Shown here: piece after piece, positions 1 to 10,400 of the stretch
Layout: every line of letters begins with the position of its first letter
How positions within the stretch are numbered: position 1 is the stretch's first letter
Origin: Gorsachius magnificus
Taxonomy: Eukaryota; Chordata; Aves; Pelecaniformes; Ardeidae
Direction of reading: 5' to 3'
Length of the DNA: 64,000 bases
Assembly (NCBI GenBank): GCA_034008185.1
Contig: CM067081.1
Coordinates: 30,998,806-31,062,805, forward strand
Made by a program: the position numbers and the translations under genes
The notes under the pieces: model-generated
What the model was told of the DNA's origin: nothing
The model's database searches: none
Seen by the model: the letters and a program-made list of their open reading frames with translations, nothing else

Positions 1-3000
1 ATCTGCACACAACCAACTGGTTTGCACAAATGTGAGTCCATCTTTCTATAATATTTTTAATTCCCTGTTGTCTATAGTGGTTTTACAAATAGCAATTTGC
101 TTCCGAGCTTGCGTTCCCACATCTGAGAGCGGAGAGTGCCTTCCCAAAGCAGCATCAGAGGCTGTTGGTTGAAGCTTCAGAGAAAAGTTCTGGCTGATGG
201 AAAAGACCATCAGTAGATCTGTGGCAATATTTCCCTGTCTGATAAGGAAATGAAGCCAAGGGAAATCTAGGCTCAAAGGAGAGGCCCAGCTTGAAGGGAA
301 GTGTTAGAATAAATGTCACTTACCCATGGGAGGGTTGAAAATACAGGGGAAGGAGTTTGGAAGGAATTCTAAAACAGTGGCGACTTCCAGCTCTATGAGA
401 CAAACACCATGTTTGTTGTAAGACAAAGGGATAGTGCCTATTGTCATCTTTGAACTACAGAGAGAACCCAGATTGCGGCTCTTGTACAAGGCATTAGGAC
501 AGGCGGTTTCTGAAACTGAAGCCGCACACTGCGGTTCAGCCGGCGACCTCAAAGCTGACTGCTGCTGCCCTCCTCGCCTGCACCAGCTCTGCCAGCCTCG
601 GCAGATGCCTTACCGAGCCGACTCGACCCGCTAAACCAGCAGAACGCTACCCCCTTTTCTTTGCCAGACTGAGCTTCCTGCTGATTCAACGAGTTAAACC
701 AGCTCCCTGCAGGATTAGACAATCACCAGGTCTAACATCAGAGGAGTGAGGAAAAGAGGAGCAAGATTTTTCCCTTTCTGGGGAAGCAAGGCATTAATGT
801 GTCTCAAGCTGCAACAGGTACTTTTACCCTGAGAGGTAGATTCACGGGGCAGAGCGGCGGGGGGGACACGTAAGCCAAGACAAGACTGCTACTGGCAAAA
901 GAGATAATTCCATCCTTTTCCCTTCCCTTAGTCATGCTTTCCTGATGCCTCCTCTCCTCTGGCTCTGACATTCATGCGGCCACATGTTAGGCAAGACCCG
1001 CTTGCCAACAGAGCTGAAAGCTAATCCATTTAACAAAAACAAAAAAAAAATTTCAGCAGGATCAATTTTGGCAGCCAGCTGATCCCACAGCCGAACAATC
1101 ACCAATGCCAGGATGAGCCAGCGAGAGGGCCTGTTTCGGCGGCAGCCTGCACGCACGTCAGCATAAACCAGAAGTGGCCCTGCAGGCCATAATTTCACAA
1201 ATGCTTCCAGCCAGCTATTGCCGGCGCTGCTGCCAAAAGTAACACAGCCTTGCCCTTCGGCCACACCAGCTGCTCATTCCGGGCCCCAGGCACCCCCTGT
1301 GCTGTGCTGGAGAAGATGCCTAACGCAAAACTGATTGATAAATGTAGCTGGAGTTAAAAGCAGCTTTTTTTTTTGCTTTTTTTTTTTTTTCCCCAGGTTT
1401 GTATTCCTCATCAGTAAGGCTTCTCTGAAGCCATGCTACCAAAGACCTGTCAGATTGTAACTGTCTCCTAGGGTGAAACACTAAGGAAAAGAGGTGAATC
1501 GAGGGCATTTTCCAGTCTTATCCTTGGCTGCGAGTCTGCCTTTTACTTCCCACTGAAGGAGGTTAAGGCTTCACGCCCCATTGCGGAGGTGTCAGAGCGC
1601 ACACCGAGTACACTCTGGCATTGGGAAAGCAACTTCTTGAAGCACGCTGCTTTATTCAGCTGTGCTGGTGCACACATACCCTCAAATGGAGAGAGACAAT
1701 CCGAGATGTATGGTGCAGTTGCTGTGGGGACCTAAATGCAGATATAAATCTGCAAGAGCTTTAATGCCGATAGCAACTTGGTAAGAAGATGCTGTAAGAT
1801 TACACAAATAAAGGAACTATTTAAAACAGCTCCGTGTATCAAACACCTTCCTCCTGTATAAACGTTTCACAACTATATCATATCCGACTACATTTCTTTT
1901 CAACAGATACATCTGGACTGTATTAAACACTCCAAACAAGGGATGAGAGAAAGCAGTTTCTTGTTATTGTTCCATAAAAGCTACTTTTAATACGCATTGT
2001 AGAAATACCAGGCATTAAAAATCCATGAAGGATTGTCAGCGACTGAAATGATCAATTGCTGTTTTGAGGACTGAATTTCAGAGACTGCCTTGATACCTGC
2101 AGGGTCTCTGATGACTATTTTAGCAGTATTGAAAAGCTCTGCAGTTTTACATCCAGAACTTTGACCCACGCAGTTAACTAATATTCAGCACTTTGCCAGA
2201 CTTTCCTGCGAGGGGGGGAATTGAAGATGAATTCCGTTATCTCCTTAGTGTAATCCTATTTATTTACAAAGAATGTACAGCCACGTCCCGTTTCCTCGCA
2301 CGCAGAGGAAGCAAATGGGAGGGAGCGCTGCGCGGCAGTCCAAGTTTGCTGCTCTAGCCAGGATGCCTGCCCAGAAGAAGCTGTCCCTTGGCTTTTTCTC
2401 AGGGCCATGCACCACTGCTTCTCCCACTGTCTGCTGGCTCTCGCGTGGTGTTTCCGGTCCCGGACATGCACACAGGCAAACACAGCTGCAACCAATCTGC
2501 GCTCTTGCTGCCGCGTTCGCAAGCAGTCCCTAGGGAAATCTCTCTGACTTTCCCCAAATTAGTGCTTGCTCATACGAGTTAGCTCATCTCAGTGCTTGGC
2601 CATGTAGCCCTGTGCCTTGGGCAGCAGTTTCTAATTTTCAGCTATCTTACGCCATGAAAGAACTTAATTGCTCCTTCCTGAACAAAGCACGGCCGGCATG
2701 CCTGTCAGTTTTTAATGAGGTTTGTGACTGCCTATAGATCAAAGCGGTGCTCCGGTGGGTTTTGCTTATATTGCATAAAGAAGAAAGGAGAAGTGACCTC
2801 CAAAGTAAATAGAAGAGCGGGGAACAAAATTAATTTTCATATACAATTTCTTCTCTGACTTGGCAAGCGTCAGATTAACTGTATAAAACAGAAGACATCC
2901 TACAGAATGTTAATCCTCACAAGAACACGTTATAATGAAGATTTCAAAAGTACAAGCACAACCTGTTTTTCATCTGAGACCTTGTCTGTATCATCTTCCA

Positions 3001-3836
3001 AACCACAGGCCTGACCCTGGGAGTGGAAGGACTGCGTTCAGTAAACAAACCTTGACTTTCCAGTCCTGCACCATCGTTTACTTCTGTGCAAGTTGCATGG
3101 AGACGTTACTAAATCCATTCCAGCGCATTTAATAACTACTTTTTTCATTGGTTTTCACAGGTGTAAACGCCTCCACAAAGCTCGTGGCAGCGGAGAAGCA
3201 AGTCCCAGCAGTTTTTACTAACAGGGCAAAGAGGAATTGTTTTTCTGAGAACTGATTAGTCATGTTGTATTACATGCTGTAACAGCGGGAGAGAGTTCCC
3301 CTCTCTCCCACGAATTTGGCGTTATCAGGCAACCTTTCTGAAACATACTTGTCTGCAGCCAGCAGATCTACTTCGCAGGGCTGATGAGAGACAGTTGTGT
3401 TTTGTGAATGAAGCCCTGAGCTGGAGAACAAAACAAGCCAATGACCACTGTTTTCTTTCAGCAGGACCACCAAATACACCTGCATTTATGAAACGGATGG
3501 GACTGGTCCTTTTTTCCCGTTCTTCTAACATGGTTCCCAGACAAAATGTCTCTGCCACTACTGTTCTGTGAAGTTTTAACTGAAGTTTTAACTGAAGTTA
3601 AAACCCTGTGAGCAGCAAACATGTTTAGGCATGCTGAGCATAATTGTGCTTCCAGTGGGGGAGGGTCCTAAATACCTTTCACCTCCCCGGTGAAAGAAAT
3701 GCACATTCAAGACAGGCAGAAGCTGAATTAACCCTTCTTTACCAAGCACAATTATACTCCTAAATATTGGAGACCAGATCTTCATTTCCTTGGGGCAGTT
3801 CTTTGTGCACTGTAAAAATTTTGGTCTTCAAATACA
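1..3836. other. Non-coding flank upstream of SPRYD7, no gene seen
   Basis: No exon with splice signals, RNA gene or recognisable transposable element was found here. The ORFs present are short, on both strands, and resemble no protein I know. A T-rich run lies at 1365-1390, and a 12-bp direct repeat (unit AAGTTTTAACTG) followed by a partial inverted copy at 3570-3601. By human synteny the DLEU2/TRIM13 region would lie further to the left, but no exon or miR-15a/16-1 hairpin of that locus is visible. Confidence 0.6.
1365..1390. repeat. T-rich low-complexity run
   Basis: Two thymine runs separated by GC cover 1365-1390. This is simple sequence, possibly length-variable, with no sign of an adjoining retroposed element. 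Confidence 0.8.
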
Positions 3837-3897
3837 GAATCATAGAATCATAGAATGCTTTGGGTTGGAAGGGACCCCTAGAGGTCATCAACCCCAA
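3837..3897 (-). mobile_element. CR1 LINE 3'-end stub
   Basis: The plus strand reads GAATCATAGAATCATAGAAT and then the usual TTTGGGTTGGAAGGGACC and AGAGGTCATC blocks. That is the reverse complement of the 3' terminus of avian CR1, so the element lies on the minus strand. Similarity fades after about 60 bp, making this a severely 5'-truncated insertion or an eroded end. Confidence 0.88.
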
Positions 3898-6089
3898 TTA
3901 TGCTCTGAACAGGCTGATAGGCACATTTACAAATATGGTACTATCCTGCTGGAGATGCTCACCTCATCCTCCAAGAAAACCATACGAACAAGCCATGTTT
4001 CTTACCAGCTGACTGGCTGACTTTTGCCTTACTTCCACCAGACCAACATTGTTATCTGCTTGATTTTGTCCGGCGCTGGAGCCTTCACTCAGGGCACGTG
4101 TACGTCTTTGCCGCTGTTGCACAACCTCTTGTGACAACAAATTATCACCAGCCGCTGTCAGGATGCACAGCAGCCAGGCTCTGCGCCTGGAGGGAGACAG
4201 GATGGGCGCTGGGATGAGAGCTGCACTGACCTTGGTCTCCTGAGGCTTCCTGCCCACTGAGCATGTAGGCGCTGGAGTCAGTGTGCTCCAAAGCAGCACC
4301 GGCAACTTTTCCAAGCTGTGGCATGCACCCCACAAGCACTGCAGTCTGCTGGCCTGTAAAACCAGCCTCTCAAGTTAAGAAAGCAGTGGAGCAGGAAACT
4401 GGCAGCAGGGCACAGCCAGCCACTGCTCCCCAAAGCCCCATCTCCTTGAGTCCAACCGATCTGGCAACGCCGACTTCGTGTGGCAAGATGCCTTTGTTTT
4501 TCCCGTGCTCATTTTGGGGAAGAAAGGACATAGTGGGGCACAGAGAAAAAAATGGGATGGGAAGTCACTTGGAGGTTGAATCTCTAATTTTTTGGTTTAT
4601 TTTTAAAATATATTAACATTTGTCATTTAGCATTTACTGTATCAAACCCACAGACAATAAAAATCCCGCAGTGACTTTAAATGGGACTAACTATGTGAAC
4701 AACAAGCTACCAATGAGAATCATGATGCCCTCCATACAAAATAAATAAACATCAGTTCCCACCTAATATTTACTTCTTAGAAGTTCAAGACTAATCCCAT
4801 TTGGCATATTTTAAGGAAGTGAGCTCTTGGCCCCAAATGTTTATGGGCTGTAACAGTAAGTCCAATAAAAGAAAGGAAGCATATTTTAAAGCTGCTCTTA
4901 AAATCAGATTGGTTTTAGGCACAATTTTGAGAAAGACAGCGTTTCACCTCGTGTTTCAAGTAAAGGGGTGAGTGTGACTGATATAGCCCATCCAGACCAA
5001 TAAGATACTTCTTGCTATAACGATTTCTTTTAACAAGGGTTTTTGAATATCCACTTAACTGCTCCCCCCCACGACAGATAATGTTGTACCACATGGGTTA
5101 CATTAGTTGCATCGTATTATATACTGTAATAAAATGCTAAGGGGGCTTTCTAAGTTAAATGTGGCAAAATAAGAAAAATAAGACACCAGCTGAAAATCAC
5201 GAGAAACAGCAATTTAATCCCAAATTGGTTTGGAGACAAATAAGCCTTTAAATGTATGTATTTAAATGATCTGCTGTCTGCAAAACATTCTAGATCAGCA
5301 GTTCACAGCTCAACATTTACTGTATATTTTTTTGTAGATAAATAAAAATGTGAAGTAGGTACGAATGGGCTTCTATAGCTGAGTTATCACTATTGACTAT
5401 ATCTGTCGGAGCCCAGTTTGCGGCCCCTGTTCTGGATGCCGTGTGCTATAGGCAGAGCTCTAGGGCTTTTGCTAAAGAAACACTCGTGTAACCTGAAGGC
5501 CACAAGTCAAGCTACAGCTTTTTAAATTATGTGGCATTCTGCCTCTATGAAAGGGACACAAAGCTGGTCCCAAAGTGTGCTTTGCAAAAAAATAAGGGCA
5601 TGCTGGCTTTTCACTGTAGCAGTCTTTACAGTTGAATTCAACTGATCCTGAGTAAATCAGGGAAAGCACTCTACCAAAGCTTTTGAACAGATGAGAAAGT
5701 ACTCTAGAAGCCAACAGGACCCAAAAAGTTCAGAGTTAAGACTCACTAGCCAGACAGGTCTGGAAGATGAGGAGAAAGGGCAACCCATCAGGAGCAAATG
5801 CTGTGGAGACAGGAGGCGAGACCCTGGGCGGCAGCGGTGGCCGGCCCCCACCAGACCCAGCTGTGCAAACCTTTCACTTCAGGGAGCTCTGTCTCTTCTG
5901 ACTTTTCTAAGAAAGAGTTTAAAAAAAGTAGGGGGAGAAGAAAAAAAGAAAGAAGATAAATGTGGTTCTTGATATGCCAGGAACAACTGACCAGTAAATT
6001 TCCACAACGGAGTCCCTTTCCACACAGCCCAGCACTGTGAAGTTCGTTGACATGATACCTACCATCTGCCCATCATAATCAGTGTAGTA
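3898..6089. other. Non-coding flank between CR1 pieces
   Basis: No gene, RNA or clear repeat is recognised. The segment changes from moderately GC-rich (about 4.0-4.5 kb) to AT-rich (4.6-5.4 kb). ORFs are short and occur on both strands with no coding signature. Confidence 0.5.
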
Positions 6090-6110
6090 TTTTTTTTATA
6101 TATATATATG
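6090..6110. repeat. T-run plus (TA)n microsatellite
   Basis: About nine T followed by alternating TA directly abuts the 3' end of the CR1 that begins near 6115. Such AT-rich sequence is a common LINE target context. Confidence 0.75.
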
Positions 6111-6114
6111 TAAA

Positions 6115-6803
6115 ATCATAGATCATTTGGTTGGAAAATATGTTTGAGATCATTGAGTCCAACCATACCTGTCCACCACTAAACCATGTCTCTAAGCACC
6201 TCATCTACCTGTCTTTTAAATACCTCCAGGGATGGGGACTTGACCACTTCCCTGGGCAGCCCATTCCATTGCCTGACAACCCTTTCTACGAAGAAATTTT
6301 TCCTAACATCCAACCTAAACCTCCCCTGATGCAACTTGAGGCCATTTCCCCCATCCAATCGCCCGGTACCTGGGAGAAGAGGCCGACCCCCACCTCACTG
6401 CAGCCTCCTGTCAGGCAGTTGTAGAGGGCGATCAGGTCTCCCTTCAGCCTCCTCTTCTCCAGGCTGAACAACCCCAGTTCCCTCAGCCGCTCCTCATCAG
6501 ACTTGTGCTCCAGACCCCTCACCAGCGTCCTTGCCCTTCTCTGGACATGCTCCAGCACCTCAGTGTCCTTCTTGTAGTGAGGGGCCCAAAACTGAACACA
6601 GTGTTCGAGGTGCAGCCTCACCAGTGCTGCGTACAGGGGCACGATCACTGCCCTGCTCCTGCTGGCCACACCATTCCTGATACAGGCCAGGGTGCTGTTG
6701 GCCTTCCGGGCCACCTGGGCACACTGCTGGCTCGTATTCACTTTGCTGTTGACCAGTACCCCCAGGTCCCTCTCTGCCAAGCAGCTTTCCAGCCACTCAT
6801 CTG
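6115..6803 (-). mobile_element. CR1 LINE, 3' UTR and end of reverse-transcriptase ORF, minus strand
   Basis: Read on the minus strand, the segment encodes the carboxy-terminal part of CR1 ORF2. The track [19 protein letters not shown], then [20 protein letters not shown], then [20 protein letters not shown], then [19 protein letters not shown] is typical of the region after the RT palm. The 3' UTR follows and ends in a degenerate terminal repeat at 6115-6125. The CR1 frame stays open over much of this stretch but has no catalytic RT motifs, because the element is 5'-truncated at about 6803, where a dinucleotide microsatellite begins. Its 3' UTR differs from that of the other CR1 copies in the window, so it belongs to another subfamily. 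It is a dead fossil. Confidence 0.92.
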
Positions 6804-6804
6804 C

Positions 6805-6815
6805 AATATATATAT

Positions 6816-6846
<31 letters not shown>

Positions 6847-6854
6847 TACATATT
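6805..6854. repeat. (TA)n(CA)n compound microsatellite
   Basis: Alternating TA then CA/TA units sit exactly at the 5' truncation point of the neighbouring CR1. The tract is probably length-polymorphic. Confidence 0.9.
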
Positions 6855-7110
6855 GTCCTTCAGGTGGCCGTGTGCTGAGGCTGGGGGCTGCCGGCTGAGC
6901 GCAGTGCCACCTCAAGCCACCGCCACATTCAAGCCCGGCTCCTCAGCTGTGGAGGAGAAGGAGCAGGGTTGCGGTTGCATTTGTTTTAATTTAAATTTTC
7001 ACTTCCTGAGGAAAGGTGGGGGTTTAATGGGATGATTTTTTTTTTTATATACCGTACTCGATTTCCCGAGCCTCCCCCGGGCAGAGCTGCTCCCCCCGGG
7101 AGGGCGCTGC

Positions 7111-7160
7111 CCGCCATGTCCCGCCACCTCCCGCCATGTCCCGCCACCTCCCGCCATGTC
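7111..7160 (+). repeat. 20-bp tandem repeat, 2.5 copies, each with an ATG
   Basis: The unit CCGCCATGTCCCGCCACCTC occurs at 7111-7130 and 7131-7150, with a half copy at 7151-7160. Because the unit is 20 bp, its three ATGs (7116, 7136, 7156) fall in three different frames. The one at 7136 is in frame with SPRYD7 and no stop lies between them. Confidence 0.9.
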
Positions 7161-7312
7161 GTGCCGGGGCGGGCAGCAAGGAAGGGACGCCCGCCCGCTC
7201 CGCCGCGCGGCGCCACCTCCCGCCCGCCAGAGGGCGCTGCCCCCGCCCTCCCTCCCCGCCCGCCCCTCTGGCCGCCGTTGCGCCTGCGCGGGGCGGCGGG
7301 GTCCGGCCAAAC

Positions 7313-7418
7313 ATGGCCGCCTCCATCTTCTGCTGCTTCTCCTGGTGTAGGGATGGTGGCGCCGGCCACATCCCGCTGAAGGAGATGCCGGCGGTGCATC
7401 TCGACACGCAGCGCATGG
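7313..7418 (+). CDS. SPRYD7: SPRYD7 coding exon 1
   Basis: Encodes residues 1-35 plus the first base of codon 36, ending at the donor G|GTAAGC. It lies wholly within the CpG island. An in-frame ATG at 7136 could extend it upstream if transcription starts far enough 5'. Confidence 0.95.
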
Positions 7419-10400
7419 GTAAGCGGAGTGGTCCCGGGTCTCCCCTACCCCCGCCGCGAGTCGCCCGGGACCGAGGCCGGGGCCGGAGGGCGGGCGGAGG
7501 CTGAGGCAGAGGCAGAGGCTGAGGCTGAGGGACGTCGGGGGGTAACCATGCGGAGTCTCGTCCATACCGATCTTTGAGCGTCATCCTTAGGATGAACTAT
7601 CCACAGAACCGTGCCCGGGCCCTGTCGAGGAGGGAAGTGAACTGGGTCAGTTGCAGCAGAGCCGGGGAAAGAGCCGGGAGGAAAGCAGTGTGGCCCACCC
7701 AGGGTCCAGTGCCCAAGCGCAGTTATTAGCCCAGTTTTAGTCAGTTATGTCGGTGGACCTTTGTTTCCCACGTTCTTGATCATGACAACAGTGCCTAAAG
7801 ATGAAGTTTTCCATTGGAGAAGGAAAGCTTAGGAGAGGCTCTTTTCCCTCTGTATTGGCAGGCATGTTTCTAATAAAAGGATTTTTTCAGAGAATAGTTA
7901 AACACCTTGCAGTTCTATCAAACATTTCTATCCGATGTGCCTTTCCTTTTCTTGGCAGATTTTTTTTTTCTCTGATGTATAGAGACAAGGTACAGGGCTT
8001 TGTTCTCACAGTGAAGCCTTTCTGACTAAATTGTAAGTTATGCTTCTGATGTGGCTGAGCAAAGGTTGCAATCAGCACGGCGCTGTGAAACCCACGAGGC
8101 GAAATGAGAGCAGCATATAGATTTCAAATAAATAAGCCTTAGTTGAAAGATGAACTGCCTGTAAACAGCCTTTCTTTTCTTACTTTGAAGCGTGGCCCAT
8201 CGTCATAATTCTCATGAACTAATAAAGCTCTTACTTGGGGCAGAAAGACCAAAAAGTGTTCTCGATGTTTAGAGCTCTTAAGGGCTGCTTCCAGACTTCT
8301 AAAAATGTTTTGAAGTTTTGAGGTTTTTTTTTTTCTTCTTGCAGGAACAGATGTCGTCATTGTTAAAAACGGCAGAAGAATATGTGGCACAGGAGGCTGC
8401 TTAGCCAATGCACCTTTACATCAGAACAAGAGCTATTTTGAGTTTAAAATCCAGTCCACAGGTTAGTCAGCAAAAATGTACAACTTTAAACTTGGAAGGT
8501 ATGTCAGATCGCCTGCCGATGGACATATCTCAAATACTGAGCACATGCACCTTTCTAATTACATGCTTGAACTTGTGAACATTGGAGAGTTTAATAAGTT
8601 GTCGTTGTGTACATGGAAATTTCTTTTTTTAATTGTGGCTCTGAAATATCAAAAATAATGCTAAGTGTATTACTAAAGGAGTGCAAATACTAAACTACCA
8701 TATTTTGTATGCTGTTATGTGCATGTTTTTCAGTTAGCGTATTTTAGAAATGTTTTTCACTATGTAAATGCTTAGAATCATTGAATGTTTTGGGTTGGAA
8801 GGGACCCCTAGAGGTCATCTAGTCCAACCCCCCTGCAGTGAGCAGGGACACCACTAACTAGATCACGTTGCTCAGAGCCCCGTCCATCCTGGCCTTGAAT
8901 GTTTCCAGGGATGGGGCCTCCACCACCTCTCTGGGCAACCCATTCCAGTGTTTTCCTCCCTCATTGTAAAGAATTTCTTCCTTATATCTAGTCTAAACCT
9001 ACCCTCCTTCAGTTTGAAACCATTACCCCTTGTCCCTACTAAAAAAATTTTCCCCATCTTTCCTATAGGCCCCCTTTAAGTACTGAAAGGCCACAATCAG
9101 GTCTCCTTGCAGCCTTCTCTTCTCCAAGCTGAACAAGCCCAACTCTCTCAGCCTGTCCTCATAAGAGAGGTGCTCCAGCCCTCGGACCACATAAAACATT
9201 GTAGCTATGAAGTACTGTTTTTTTCAGATAGTGCAGTTTATCCAGCAATATTTGCAGCTATTTGTCTATAATTTGCTTTGAACGTGCACTGTGTTCGCCC
9301 AAGCAACGGTAACACTCCTTGTGCTACACTTTGCTCTTCAAATCAAACATGCAGCACTTATTCTGACATTGCCTTATCAAGAGGAGCCTTTCAGCCCCCT
9401 GTATCTTTGTTTATTTTGCACAGATCTAATGCAAGGCAGCTGAAAGTGAATGAAATTCAAAAGCATTATGCTTTTACTAACATAGTCAGCTTCACTAGTA
9501 CAGAGTGCACTCCAGGCTTGCCTGTATTCTAATATTAAAAATCAGCCTGTATTTTTAAAAACAACAGTGTAAAAGTGAAGCTGTTCTTTCCCTAAGTGTG
9601 TAAGGGAAGGGAAGAAAAAGGGAAGTGTTAGTCCAGAGGCAGGCCTTATGGTACCAGCTGGAGCTTGAACCCAGCGTTTTTGGGTAACAGTTATTTGTAT
9701 TCAGTTGGATTGAGTGCAGGCAGCGTGAACACAAATCTGTCCAAACCACCTTGCAGTCAAACCAGTTGTTTAGTTTTAAACTACATGTAAACCCCAGATC
9801 AGTCTTAACTTGACAATTTTAATATCCTTGCTGTTGGGGGAAGAATCCACTGCAGCTGTTGTTCATGTATGGTCATTATTCACACAGATACAGTATCCAT
9901 GTTCTTATACTTGAGAAAAGCAAGAAATAAACTCTCCTGATCCCTGTGAGCTGTGTCTCATCTATTCCTGTGCCCAGAGGCAGGAGAACTGTAGATCACT
10001 TAACTTAAATCTTCAATTCCCAGAAGTGTCCCTGGGCAGACTATGATGGGTCATCTGTAGGGTTACCCTGACTATTGGAAAGTTTTCTGAAGCTTAATCT
10101 GAATCTTGTTCGCACTCTTGTCCTTTTCATTCTGGGCATGTAAGTAGGAGAATAAATTGTTCTGCAGTTTTGTCTTTTGAAACTAATTTTCTTATATTTC
10201 TGCCTCATTTTAGTCTTCTGTAGCTTAAACAGTCCCAGTTGGGTGTGATTTTTTTTTTTCATTGTCTCTTTATAGATCATGTTTTTACACTTTTGATTGG
10301 TTCTGTTGTTTCGTGTAGAATATCTCTAATTGACCTAATTTGTCTTGAGGTATGGTGGTTGAAATGGATGTTGTGCTCCAGCTGCAGCAGCAGTAGATGT

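Larger units (their letters stand above)
7060..7525. promoter_or_regulatory. CpG-island promoter of SPRYD7
   Basis: This GC- and CpG-rich block spans the presumed 5' UTR and first coding exon. GCGCCTGCGC at 7280-7289 resembles the NRF1 palindrome and is followed by GC-box-like sequence. A YY1-like motif (AAGATGGAGGCGGCC on the minus strand, 7317-7331) lies just inside the start of the coding sequence. No TATA box is apparent, as usual for housekeeping promoters. The transcription start site cannot be fixed from sequence alone; it probably lies within about 200 bp upstream of 7313. Confidence 0.7.

Noticed and set aside
3900..4020. Possible kinase-like peptide (YGTILLEMLTS) after the CR1 stub at 3.9 kb
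   Set aside because: The resemblance covers about ten residues only, the frame ends soon after, and no other kinase motif or splice site is near.
1..7000. miR-15a/16-1 cluster or DLEU2/TRIM13 exons expected by synteny
   Set aside because: No TAGCAGCAC-type seed hairpin or RING/B-box coding exon could be found; those genes likely lie outside the window.
7111..7160. CRISPR-like direct repeats
   Set aside because: Only 2.5 contiguous 20-bp units without spacers, in a vertebrate promoter.
7032..7584. Overlapping minus-strand ORFs opposite SPRYD7 exon 1, a possible divergent gene
   Set aside because: They are composition-driven frames in the CpG island with no domain and no splice context. A divergent non-coding transcript remains possible but is not visible.
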